Source: Syntrophomonadaceae bacterium
GTDB taxonomy: Bacteria > Bacillota > Dethiobacteria > DTU022
Direction: 5' to 3'
Assembly: GCA_003558195.1 (NCBI GenBank)
Contig: PWMM01000209.1
Location: 1-6,219, forward strand
Length of the DNA: 6,219 nt
Notes under the pieces: model-generated
What the model was told of the DNA's origin: nothing
What the model saw: only the letters and a program-made list of their open reading frames with translations
Databases searched by the model: none
Translations under genes and position numbers: made by a program
Shown here: positions 1-6,210 of the stretch, in pieces
Layout of the letters: each line of letters starts with the position of its first letter
Position numbering within the stretch: position 1 is the stretch's first letter

Positions 1-864
1 AAGGTGATCGGGCCGGACCAGGTTGATGAGTTTCCCAAATGGCTGCCGCAGGTGGATGCAGTAATGATTACCGGTGCATTAGAGTTGGAAGCTAAAAATA
101 AGGTGATCAGGGATTGTTTTGATAGTAACCGGGAAGTATTTATAATACCGGATCTTTATGAAATTATTCTCACCAGGGCCATGATTACCCAGGTGCACGA
201 TACCCCGCTGGTGGAGTGCCGGGATATGCAGATCACTTTCAGCCGCCTCTTAAGTAAACGTCTTTTTGATCTAACCTTGGCCCTTTTGGTGGCCCTTCCG
301 GCTTTGCTCTTGTTGCTATTACTGAGCATTTTGATCAAAATGACTTCGCCGGGGCCGGTTATTTTTGCCCAGGAAAGGGTTGGCTTCAGGAACCGTATTT
401 TTACACTCTATAAACTACGCACCATGATAACCGGAGCCGAGGATAAAAGCGGACCGGTTTTTTCCACTGAAGAAGATGACCGGGTTACCCCTGTCGGGCG
501 GTTGCTGCGGTCGACGCGGCTCGATGAATTACCCCAGCTTTATAATGTGCTACGGGGTGACGTGAGTATTGTGGGACCCAGGCCGGAAAGACCATATTTT
601 GTAGACCAGTTTCAAAAAGAAATGCCTGAATATAACCTGCGCCACTTAGTTAAACCGGGCATTACGGGCCTGGCCCAGGTGGCCGGCCATTATGCCACCA
701 ATACCCGTGATAAGCTGCGCTATGATCTTTATTATGTTTCCGATCATTCGCTGCTAATGGATTTTAGAATCCTGCTTTTAACCGTGCCGACGTTATTTAA
801 CCGGGAAGCGGCCCGCGGTTTGAGCAAGGAGGCGCTGGGGAGGTTAACATGGCCGAAATCTTAG
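1..864 (+). CDS. Polyprenyl-phosphate sugar-1-phosphate transferase, 5' partial
   Basis: Initiating membrane glycosyltransferase (bacterial sugar transferase family, WcaJ/ExoY/PglC-like) that moves a sugar phosphate from a nucleotide sugar to undecaprenyl phosphate on the cytoplasmic face. The frame is open from base 1, so the true start lies upstream; residues here count from codon 4-6. Residues 1-80 look like the end of the CoA-binding-like domain found in large members. A hydrophobic segment follows at about 88-112. The catalytic domain then shows S-P-G-P-V at 115-119, Q-E-R-V-G at 123-127, Y-K-L-R-T-M at 136-141, the D174-E175 dyad in R-L-D-E-L-P-Q, V-G-P-R-P-E at 190-195 and K-P-G-I-T-G-L at 217-223. 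By family knowledge the D-E pair is catalytic. The four N-terminal membrane helices of large members cannot be seen. The sugar donor cannot be told from sequence. The last 16 bases overlap the next gene, implying co-transcription and coupled translation. Confidence 0.93.
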   Translation, partial: KVIGPDQVDEFPKWLPQVDAVMITGALELEAKNKVIRDCFDSNREVFIIPDLYEIILTRAMITQVHDTPLVECRDMQITFSRLLSKRLFDLTLALLVALPALLLLLLLSILIKMTSPGPVIFAQERVGFRNRIFTLYKLRTMITGAEDKSGPVFSTEEDDRVTPVGRLLRSTRLDELPQLYNVLRGDVSIVGPRPERPYFVDQFQKEMPEYNLRHLVKPGITGLAQVAGHYATNTRDKLRYDLYYVSDHSLLMDFRILLLTVPTLFNREAARGLSKEALGRLTWPKS

Positions 865-2126
865 TGCTAGGTGCCGGAGCGGCCGGAATCTCGGCGGCTT
901 ACCATGCCGCGAAGGCCGGAAAAGAAACCGTGTTACTGGAGAAAAGAGATCGCTACGGGGGCTTGTGCGATCATTTTCACAAAGCAGGGTTTCGCTTTGA
1001 CCACGCCGTGCATTTTGCCTTTAGTAAAAATGAAGCCTACTCGGCTTTGCTTGAAAAAACTGACCTGCTTGCGCACCGCCCGCAGGCCTATAATTATGAA
1101 CAGGGGCGCTGGTTAAAACATCCGGTGCAAAATAACCTTTACCCGTTGCCGGTTGAGGAAAAGGTGGAAGCGATTAAAAGCTTTATAGAACGACCGGCCC
1201 GGAGAGCTGATTCTAATTATCACTCCTGGCTATATGAACAATTCGGGACGGTAATTGCCGATCGCTACCCGGCCCGCTATACTTTGAAATACTGGACCGT
1301 GCCGCCTGAAAGTTTGAGCACAGACTGGATCGGCAACCGTCTCCACCGCCCTTCCCTGGAAGAAGTTCTTTTTGGGGCGATGACTGACGCTACTCCCCTG
1401 ACCTACTATTTGCCAGAATTTTATTATCCCCGCCGGGGCGGCTTTAAAGCTATTTTTGAGCCGCTGATGGAAGACTTAGAGCTTAGAACCGGTAAAGAAG
1501 TAGTCAGGATTGACCCTGCCCGCCGGGTTGTGGAGTGCCGGGATGGAACATTTGAAGACTTTGAATACCTGGTCAGCTCCTTACCCTTACCTGAAATTAC
1601 AAAAATGATCGATAATGCGCCACTTCGGGTTCTTAAGGCAGCCGGGGAGCTGTGGGCTACTGCTATTGCCCTGGTCTCCATTGGTCTGAAGGTCCCACAG
1701 GCCGGTGATCATCTCTGGTTTTATATCTACGACCAGGAAATCTTGCCGGCCAGGGCCCATGCCCCTTACCGCAAATCGCCCGATAATGCCCCGGCCGGTT
1801 GCAGCTCGCTGCAGTTTGAGATCTATTTTTCCCGGCATAAGCCTTTACCATTGACCAGCGAGGCTTTGCTTGAGCACGTTACCGGGTCAGCAGAAAAAAT
1901 GGGCCTTTTTAAAGTTTCAGACCTGGCGGTAACCGATTGTCGTATCCTGCCCTATGCCAATGTGGTTTTTGAAAAGGGGATGCAGGCTAAACGCAAACTA
2001 GTCAGGGATTATTTAGAACAAAAGGGCATCTTATCGGTGGGACGCTTTGGGGAATGGGATTACCTCTGGACTGATCAATGTTATTTAAGCGGCAAAAAGG
2101 TTGAAAATCTTCCCTGTATGTTATAA
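849..2126 (+). CDS. FAD-dependent oxidoreductase, UDP-galactopyranose mutase / protoporphyrinogen oxidase-like
   Basis: Complete 425-residue flavoprotein without signal peptide or clear membrane helix, so probably cytoplasmic. The N-terminus is a Rossmann dinucleotide fold: a beta strand, G-A-G-A-A-G at 8-13, then an acidic strand end (L-L-E-K, 29-32) and G-G-L-C at 37-40, the pattern that binds FAD in NAD_binding_8 / amine-oxidase proteins. H-P-V-Q-N-N-L-Y at 91-98, Y-P-R-R-G-G-F at 193-199 and the C-terminal G-R-F-G-E-W at 398-403 with a following S-G fit Glf-like and HemY-like flavoenzymes. Such genes recur in polysaccharide loci, where a role on a sugar nucleotide or lipid-linked sugar is usually guessed. 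The exact reaction is unknown, and I do not claim true mutase activity. The ATG at 849 is chosen because GGGGAGG (837-843) lies five bases upstream. Its start overlaps the sugar transferase, so the two are likely co-expressed. Confidence 0.85.
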   Translation: MAEILVLGAGAAGISAAYHAAKAGKETVLLEKRDRYGGLCDHFHKAGFRFDHAVHFAFSKNEAYSALLEKTDLLAHRPQAYNYEQGRWLKHPVQNNLYPLPVEEKVEAIKSFIERPARRADSNYHSWLYEQFGTVIADRYPARYTLKYWTVPPESLSTDWIGNRLHRPSLEEVLFGAMTDATPLTYYLPEFYYPRRGGFKAIFEPLMEDLELRTGKEVVRIDPARRVVECRDGTFEDFEYLVSSLPLPEITKMIDNAPLRVLKAAGELWATAIALVSIGLKVPQAGDHLWFYIYDQEILPARAHAPYRKSPDNAPAGCSSLQFEIYFSRHKPLPLTSEALLEHVTGSAEKMGLFKVSDLAVTDCRILPYANVVFEKGMQAKRKLVRDYLEQKGILSVGRFGEWDYLWTDQCYLSGKKVENLPCML

Positions 2127-2127
2127 T
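2101..2127 (+). promoter_or_regulatory. Candidate sigma-A promoter for the LCP gene pair
   Basis: A perfect TATAAT (2122-2127) is preceded by TG plus one base (2119-2121), giving a complete extended -10 element. TTGAAA (2101-2106) matches the -35 consensus at five of six positions, with a short 15-base spacer that an extended -10 could tolerate. It overlaps the last codons of the flavoenzyme gene. Transcription would start near 2134 and leave a leader of about 175 bases before the first LCP gene. No terminator is visible between the flavoenzyme and this promoter, so read-through from upstream is also possible. Confidence 0.5.
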
Positions 2128-2177
2128 TTGGGTCCAGGAAAATATTTTTGTTAATCTTTAAACCTTATCAATCGGCC

Positions 2178-2196
2178 TTGCTGAAGTTTGCTGAAG
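2178..2196 (+). repeat. Tandem 10-base direct repeat in the LCP leader
   Basis: TTGCTGAAG occurs at 2178-2186 and again at 2188-2196, a period of 10 bases, about one helical turn. It lies about 45 bases downstream of the inferred transcription start. It could be a binding site for a regulator contacting one face of the helix, or a chance duplication. Confidence 0.4.
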
Positions 2197-2278
2197 CAGG
2201 TTCATGTAACCGGCAGGTCGTGTCACTTTAAGAAAACCTGAAGTAAGGGGAAAAAACAATAGTTTGACCCTGCTGCAG
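2191..2278 (+). promoter_or_regulatory. Long-range inverted repeat in the LCP mRNA leader
   Basis: CTGAAGCAGGTTCA (2191-2204) can pair with TGACCCTGCTGCAG (2265-2278), 12 of 14 positions matching, enclosing about 60 bases. Competing shorter pairings exist: GGTT (2199-2202) with AACC (2208-2211), CAGGTT (2197-2202) with AACCTG (2235-2240), and CAGGT (2214-2218) with ACCTG (2236-2240). The mutually exclusive pairings could form a regulatory leader ending 16 bases before the Shine-Dalgarno. I recognise no known riboswitch class, and the structure is not proven. Confidence 0.25.
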
Positions 2279-2294
2279 GTAATTTTCCTAAAAA

Positions 2295-2300
2295 GGAGGG
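2295..2300 (+). promoter_or_regulatory. Ribosome binding site that sets the first LCP start
   Basis: GGAGGG, preceded by an A-run, lies eight bases before ATG 2309. The frame is also open from a TTG at 2264, but that codon has no Shine-Dalgarno at a workable distance, and the strong site here falls inside that longer frame. I therefore start the gene at 2309. Confidence 0.8.
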
Positions 2301-2308
2301 TGGTGCTG

Positions 2309-3847
2309 ATGGTCAAAGATAGGGACGATGACCGGAAAAAAGATCGTTTAGAAAATACCGGGCAGCCAAAGAATGATCATTTCAACGGACCGCAGGGATC
2401 ATCAGCAGAAAACCAGTCTTCCAGGAGCTATAGCAAGGAAGCTGAACTCGATGATGCTTCTAAGGAGCGGCCCTGCCGCGATCAACTAAAAGGAGATTAT
2501 CATAGAGAAGAAGCCGGTAATGGAAACAGAGGGAGCAGGCGAAGAAAACAAAAGCGCCGTTTGAAGAAGATTATCCTGGCTGTCACCGGCGCCTTGCTGT
2601 TATTTTTAATTGGAGTAGTTGGTTATGGCTATAACTTTTACAGCGATGTGCAGGAGCCGCAGCGCATCTTACTGGATGATGTAAATTTTGAACAGGATTA
2701 TGCACTCAGTGAAGCCTTTGCCGGCCGGATGGTTAATATAGCGGTGCTTGGTTTTGACCGCGGCTGGAGCCGGGAAAGAATGGGGGAAGAGATCTTTCGT
2801 CCCGACATGATCGCTGTTTTATCGATTAATTTTAACACCGGTGAAGTGTCGGTTGTGCGCATAACCAGGGATGCTTATGTTCCCATCTATAACATGGGTG
2901 GGATGTACGATAAGATAAACCACTCCTATATGATCGGTTACCGTCTCGCAGAAGATGACGATTCGCACCAGGTTGGGATCGATTACGCCATTAATACGAT
3001 CAGTCATACCCTGGGCGATATTCCCATTCATTACTTTATTGCTGTAGACATGTATTCAGTAATTGAGCTGGTTGATGCGATGGGCGGTGTTTATTACGAG
3101 GTGGAAGAGACCATTTACGATAAGCACTGGGAAATTGGCCGGGTCCTGGTACCAGAAGGACCGCAGATTATGGACGGCAAGACTTACATGCGTTACCTGC
3201 AGTACCGCGATGAAGCGACAGGACAGGATTACGGGCGCATTGATCGCCAGATCAGCCTTTTGACACAAACTTTAATTTACCTGCGCGAAGAAGGGAAACT
3301 AACCGATATACCGGCTACCTACCGTATCTATAAAGATTACGTAGAGACAGATCTTAGCTATACCCAGATTGCCTCCCTGGCCTACTTTGTCCGTGATTTA
3401 AATTTAAACGATCTAGAATTTTATGTTTTACCGGGTAGAGGCCAGACGAGAGACGGGATTTGGTACCAGGTTTTAGATCAGGATGACCGGCTTGATATAA
3501 TCAAGGAAGTTTATGGTTTTAGGGCAGAGAGATGGCCTCACATCGTGCTTGAGGACAGTCCTGAATACGTGAAAGAGCAGGAGCGCTTGCAGCGGGAAGA
3601 AGAAAGAAGCCGTTTTTTTAGAAACGATCAGGAAGAGGAAGATGAAGCTAACGAGCCTGTTTCAGGCTTGCCAGAGAACCACTCAGACCAGGATCATCAA
3701 AACCAGGATCAGGATTTTGAAGAACCTGAAGACCCTTTTGATGAGGAACAAAGAGATCACCAGGGAGAAGATGATCCCGGTAACGGTGAAGAGGGGACCG
3801 ACGGCACTGATCAGGAAATTCAAGCGCCGGATCAACCGGCAGAATGA
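2309..3847 (+). CDS. LytR-CpsA-Psr (LCP) family protein with charged N-terminus and acidic C-terminal tail
   Basis: 512-residue membrane-anchored protein. LCP enzymes transfer lipid-carried glycans (teichoic acid, capsule) to cell-wall peptidoglycan. Residues 1-85 are hydrophilic and rich in K, R, D and E, ending in a strongly basic run (77-87) that fits a cytoplasmic side. One transmembrane helix covers about 88-108. The extracellular LCP domain spans about 139-325: V-L-G-F-D, R-P-D-M (164-167), R-I-T-R-D (184-188), D-K-I-N (201-204), V-D-A-M-G-G-V (255-261), M-D-G (288-290) and D-Y-G-R-I-D-R-Q (307-314). The usual first Arg of the R-x-R motif is Q298; R300, R310 and R313 remain. A conserved segment continues to about 376. 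Residues 419-512 form a low-complexity tail with 36 Asp/Glu of 94 by my count. It is followed 44 bases later by a paralogue. Which glycan it attaches is unknown. Confidence 0.92.
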   Translation: MVKDRDDDRKKDRLENTGQPKNDHFNGPQGSSAENQSSRSYSKEAELDDASKERPCRDQLKGDYHREEAGNGNRGSRRRKQKRRLKKIILAVTGALLLFLIGVVGYGYNFYSDVQEPQRILLDDVNFEQDYALSEAFAGRMVNIAVLGFDRGWSRERMGEEIFRPDMIAVLSINFNTGEVSVVRITRDAYVPIYNMGGMYDKINHSYMIGYRLAEDDDSHQVGIDYAINTISHTLGDIPIHYFIAVDMYSVIELVDAMGGVYYEVEETIYDKHWEIGRVLVPEGPQIMDGKTYMRYLQYRDEATGQDYGRIDRQISLLTQTLIYLREEGKLTDIPATYRIYKDYVETDLSYTQIASLAYFVRDLNLNDLEFYVLPGRGQTRDGIWYQVLDQDDRLDIIKEVYGFRAERWPHIVLEDSPEYVKEQERLQREEERSRFFRNDQEEEDEANEPVSGLPENHSDQDHQNQDQDFEEPEDPFDEEQRDHQGEDDPGNGEEGTDGTDQEIQAPDQPAE

Positions 3848-3869
3848 GCCACTGAATAAGATCATTCTG
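3840..3869 (+). other. Hairpin across the first LCP stop codon
   Basis: CAGAATGA (3840-3847) and TCATTCTG (3862-3869) are a perfect 8-base inverted repeat around a 14-base loop. The left arm contains the stop codon. No T-run follows, so it is not an intrinsic terminator. It could tune mRNA decay or translation between the two LCP cistrons, or be chance. Confidence 0.35.
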
Positions 3870-3891
3870 ATAAGCAGAGGTAGGAGCGGTT

Positions 3892-4881
3892 ATGAACACT
3901 CTTTCCAGTAAAGTGAGACTCTACATTTCCCTGGGGATTGTTTTATCGATTATCCTGGTTTCTTTCTCCATTATTTTTTCTGGTGTCTACCAGGTTTATT
4001 ACAATCCGGCTTCGTTATTCCGGCATGATTTTGGCAACAGGGGTGAAATTGAAGCCCATTTTGATGAGCGCCTGGTTAATGTTGCCATACTGGGGTTGCA
4101 CAACCGCAGGGAAGACAACACTTTCGGGGAAGTTTATTATGTAGACACAATTTTAATTGCGTCCTTAAATTTTGACCGTGACTCAGTTGCACTTCTAGCT
4201 GTGCCTCGCGATACTTACGTGCAAATTGCGCACACTGCTGAAAAAGACCGGGTTCGCCAATCTTACAGCTACGGTTTTGAAGCAGCCGGCGAAGAACAAG
4301 ACCTCTCACAGCAGCATGAAGAGGGAATGCGTTATGCCGTTGATACCATCAGCAAGCTCTTAGAGGGAATCGAACTGCATTATTACGTGGCAATGGATAT
4401 ACAGGGGTTGCAACAATTGATTGACTCCCTGGGCGGGGTTTATTATGAAGTGGAGAATGACATGGTCGGCCCCACTCCCCAGGAATCTTTACAGGCCGGT
4501 CCCCAGATGTTAGATGGCCGGGGTTACCTCACTTACCTGACCTACCGGGAAGAGGATGCCAGGGATGATTTAAACCGCATGGAGCGTCAAAAAGGGTTGC
4601 TGTTTGCTACTTTTGAGTATTTCCAGGAAGTGGGACTCTTCCGCTATGTTATTCCCACTTATGCTGCTTACCGTGAACATGTCCGGACCGATTTGAACTT
4701 TAACCAGATCACGGCCCTGGCTCTATTTGCCGCTGAGCGCTTAGAAGCAGATGCTATCTATGACTTTTCTTTGCAGGGTGAATATTTTGCTGCCTCTGAG
4801 GGTGATAACTTCTACCTGACTCTTGACCAGGATAGTAAGGAAGAAGCGCTAGCAGAGCTCGTTGATCATGGCCGGCGGTAA
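3892..4881 (+). CDS. LytR-CpsA-Psr (LCP) family protein, second paralogue
   Basis: 329-residue membrane-anchored LCP protein, much plainer than its neighbour: a short N-terminus with few charges, one helix at about 10-31, then the extracellular LCP domain and no acidic tail. Family landmarks are V-A-I-L-G-L (64-69), V-D-T (84-86, for the usual R-S-D-T), V-P-R-D-T-Y-V (104-110), L-G-G-V (180-183), L-D-G (207-209) and D-L-N-R-M-E-R-Q (226-233). The usual K-I-N motif is R-V-R (120-122), and the first Arg of R-x-R is T217; R219, R229 and R232 remain. The stretch I-P-T-Y-A-A-Y (254-260) through T-D-L-N-F-N-Q-I-T-A-L-A resembles the matching part of the first LCP, so the pair arose by duplication. 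ATG 3892 follows AGAGGTAGGAG (3876-3886). The gene is probably co-transcribed with the first LCP. Glycan transfer to peptidoglycan is inferred from the family; whether this divergent copy is active is unclear. Confidence 0.9.
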   Translation: MNTLSSKVRLYISLGIVLSIILVSFSIIFSGVYQVYYNPASLFRHDFGNRGEIEAHFDERLVNVAILGLHNRREDNTFGEVYYVDTILIASLNFDRDSVALLAVPRDTYVQIAHTAEKDRVRQSYSYGFEAAGEEQDLSQQHEEGMRYAVDTISKLLEGIELHYYVAMDIQGLQQLIDSLGGVYYEVENDMVGPTPQESLQAGPQMLDGRGYLTYLTYREEDARDDLNRMERQKGLLFATFEYFQEVGLFRYVIPTYAAYREHVRTDLNFNQITALALFAAERLEADAIYDFSLQGEYFAASEGDNFYLTLDQDSKEEALAELVDHGRR

Positions 4882-4956
4882 GAATCGGGTGCTCACCGGG
4901 TTATTATTTTAGGCTTTGGCATGCTTTTAACCGGGTCAGGCCAGGCTAACTGCTAA
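4868..4956 (+). pseudogene. Possible decayed or frameshifted small signal-peptide ORF
   Basis: ATG 4868 overlaps the end of the second LCP gene and reads M-A-G-G-K-N-R-V-L-T-G-L-L-F before TAG at 4910. A -1 shift in the T-rich stretch 4901-4910 restores a frame that runs G-F-G-M-L-L-T-G-S-G-Q-A-N-C to TAA at 4954. The composite resembles a signal peptide: basic start, hydrophobic core, small residues, then Cys. The downstream frame is also in register with the LCP stop at 4879, so it could instead be a 24-codon remnant of a longer LCP C-terminus. No good Shine-Dalgarno precedes ATG 4868. The case is weak. Confidence 0.2.
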
Positions 4957-5099
4957 AGAATAAGATTCTTAAAGTAACCCTTCAAGAACGAGCTGGGAAC
5001 GCCTTTTTTTACTGTTTTCAAGGGGATCAAGCGGTGCAATCCGGTACAGTTAATGGTTTATGCTGGATAATTGCTTTTGATTACCTTAGCGTAATGCAC
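4957..5099 (+). other. Intergenic stretch before the epimerase
   Basis: No gene is supported here. It holds an A/T-rich imperfect stem (4966-4974 with 4980-4988, one mismatch) and a run of seven T at 5004-5010. The run is about 15 bases past the stem, so this is a poor intrinsic terminator. GATAAT at 5066-5071 resembles a -10 box but lacks a good -35 partner. Whether the epimerase shares the LCP transcript is unresolved. Confidence 0.4.
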
Positions 5100-5105
5100 A
5101 GGAGG
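5100..5105 (+). promoter_or_regulatory. Ribosome binding site that selects the TTG start of the epimerase
   Basis: AGGAGG is the consensus Shine-Dalgarno. Two in-frame TTG codons follow. The one at 5108 is only two bases away, too close to initiate, whereas 5114 is eight bases away, the optimal distance. No ATG or GTG lies nearby in frame. Confidence 0.8.
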
Positions 5106-5113
5106 AATTGCTA

Positions 5114-6133
5114 TTGAGTTCAAAGCAAACCGAAACTGATCACAGTCCTTTAGAAACCGGGGCTAAAAGTTATGATTTTCATGCTGGGCTGAGCGGCAAG
5201 CACTGCCTGGTAACCGGGGCGGCCGGCTTTATAGGTTCGCATTTATCCAGGCGGCTGCTGGAACTTGGCTGCCAGGTAACCGGCATTGATTGTTTTACCG
5301 ATTATTATGATCGCCAGGTTAAAAAAAACAATGTTGCCCCCCTGTTGGAAATTGAGGGTTTTAAACTGCTTGAAATGGATTTAGCAGATCTGGCAAGAAA
5401 TAGCGTAAACAAGGTTGATATTGTTTTCCACCAGGCTGCGCAGGCCGGGGTGCGGGCCAGCTGGGGGAAAGAGTTTAGCCACTACACCAGGCATAATGTT
5501 CTTGCTACCCAGCGCCTTTTAGAGTGGGCCAAAAACAGCAAGCCGGAACGTTTTGTCTACGCCTCTTCATCATCGGTATACGGCCATACCGGTAAGCTGC
5601 CCATGCATGAAGATGATCTGCCCCGGCCCCTGTCACCTTACGGGGTTACCAAGCTGGCGGCGGAACATCTTTGTAACCTTTATCATCAAAATTTTGCCGT
5701 GCCTGCAGTCAGCCTGCGCTATTTTACTGTTTACGGGCCTGCCCAGCGTCCCGACATGGCTTTTCATCGTTTTATTAAAGCGATCATTAAAGATGAGCAG
5801 ATTGTCATTTACGGCAGTGGTGAGCAGACCAGGGATTTTACCTACATTGATGATATCGTAGCGGCGAACCTTGCCGCGGCGCTTGCAAAAAGCGCTTCAG
5901 GCCGGGTATACAATATCGGGGGCGGTAGTCGTATTTCAGTTAACGGGGTGCTCGGAATCCTGGAAAAATTAGCCGAAAAACCTTTCAGAGTCAAGTACGA
6001 ACCGGTTCAGGCTGGTGATCCTCCTCATACTTTTGCTGATACCAGCCGGGCAAAGGCAGAAATTGCTTTTTCTCCTGCAGTTAGCCTCCAGGAAGGCTTG
6101 CTGAAGATGTACGAGAGCTTTAAGATGCTATGA
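5114..6133 (+). CDS. NAD-dependent UDP-sugar epimerase, UDP-glucuronate 4-epimerase-like
   Basis: 339-residue extended short-chain dehydrogenase/reductase, near the usual length. It should invert C4 of a UDP-hexose or UDP-hexuronate using bound NAD in the cytoplasm and so supply a sugar for the polysaccharide. A polar stretch of about 27 residues precedes the NAD fold with G-A-A-G-F-I-G at 35-41. F-T-D-Y-Y-D (61-66), A-G-V-R-A-S-W (111-117), S-S-S-S-V-Y-G (151-157) with the catalytic Ser, Y176-x-x-x-K180, L-R-Y-F-T-V-Y-G-P (201-209), Q-R-P-D-M-A (211-216) and Q-T-R-D-F-T-Y (238-244) follow. The D-Y-Y-D and A-G-V-R-x-S-W signatures favour the UDP-glucuronate 4-epimerase branch over GalE, but the substrate is inferred. 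Residue 210 is Ala where the usual motif is P-R-Q-R-P-D-M-A. Translation starts at TTG 5114. The gene stands 232 bases after the LCP pair. Confidence 0.9.
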   Translation: MSSKQTETDHSPLETGAKSYDFHAGLSGKHCLVTGAAGFIGSHLSRRLLELGCQVTGIDCFTDYYDRQVKKNNVAPLLEIEGFKLLEMDLADLARNSVNKVDIVFHQAAQAGVRASWGKEFSHYTRHNVLATQRLLEWAKNSKPERFVYASSSSVYGHTGKLPMHEDDLPRPLSPYGVTKLAAEHLCNLYHQNFAVPAVSLRYFTVYGPAQRPDMAFHRFIKAIIKDEQIVIYGSGEQTRDFTYIDDIVAANLAAALAKSASGRVYNIGGGSRISVNGVLGILEKLAEKPFRVKYEPVQAGDPPHTFADTSRAKAEIAFSPAVSLQEGLLKMYESFKML

Positions 6134-6185
6134 TAAATGTCAAGCTTTGCTGTGAATAACTAAAATGCACAATAAAGTACCAGTC

Positions 6186-6210
6186 CTGACAAAATAGTAA
6201 TAATTGTCAG
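6186..6210 (+). other. Spaced palindrome after the epimerase
   Basis: CTGACAA (6186-6192) and TTGTCAG (6204-6210) are a perfect 7-base inverted repeat around 11 A/T-rich bases. No T-run follows within the window. It could be an operator for the next gene or an RNA hairpin. A weak promoter-like pair (ATGTCA at 6137-6142, TAAAAT at 6161-6166, spacer 18) lies just upstream, which would put the palindrome in the leader of a gene beyond the window. Confidence 0.3.

Noticed and set aside
1424..1851. Minus-strand open frames inside the flavoenzyme gene
   Set aside because: They lie within a clear FAD-protein gene, have no start signals and give unconvincing proteins.
2128..2160. Terminator after the flavoenzyme gene
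   Set aside because: Only an AAAATATTTT self-complement is present, with no GC-rich stem before a T-run.
2264..2308. Upstream TTG start extending the first LCP by 15 codons
   Set aside because: No Shine-Dalgarno precedes it at a workable distance, and the strong GGAGGG at 2295-2300 points to ATG 2309.
3642..3911. Overlapping reading frames on both strands in the acidic-tail region
   Set aside because: They mirror the low-complexity GA-rich codons of the LCP tail, lack ribosome binding sites and resemble no protein family.
4966..5010. Intrinsic terminator after the LCP pair
   Set aside because: The stem is A/T-rich with a mismatch, and the T-run begins about 15 bases after it, so the geometry is wrong.
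5043..5071. Promoter for the epimerase (GATAAT with GGTACA 17 bases upstream)
   Set aside because: The -35 match is poor and no extended -10 is present.
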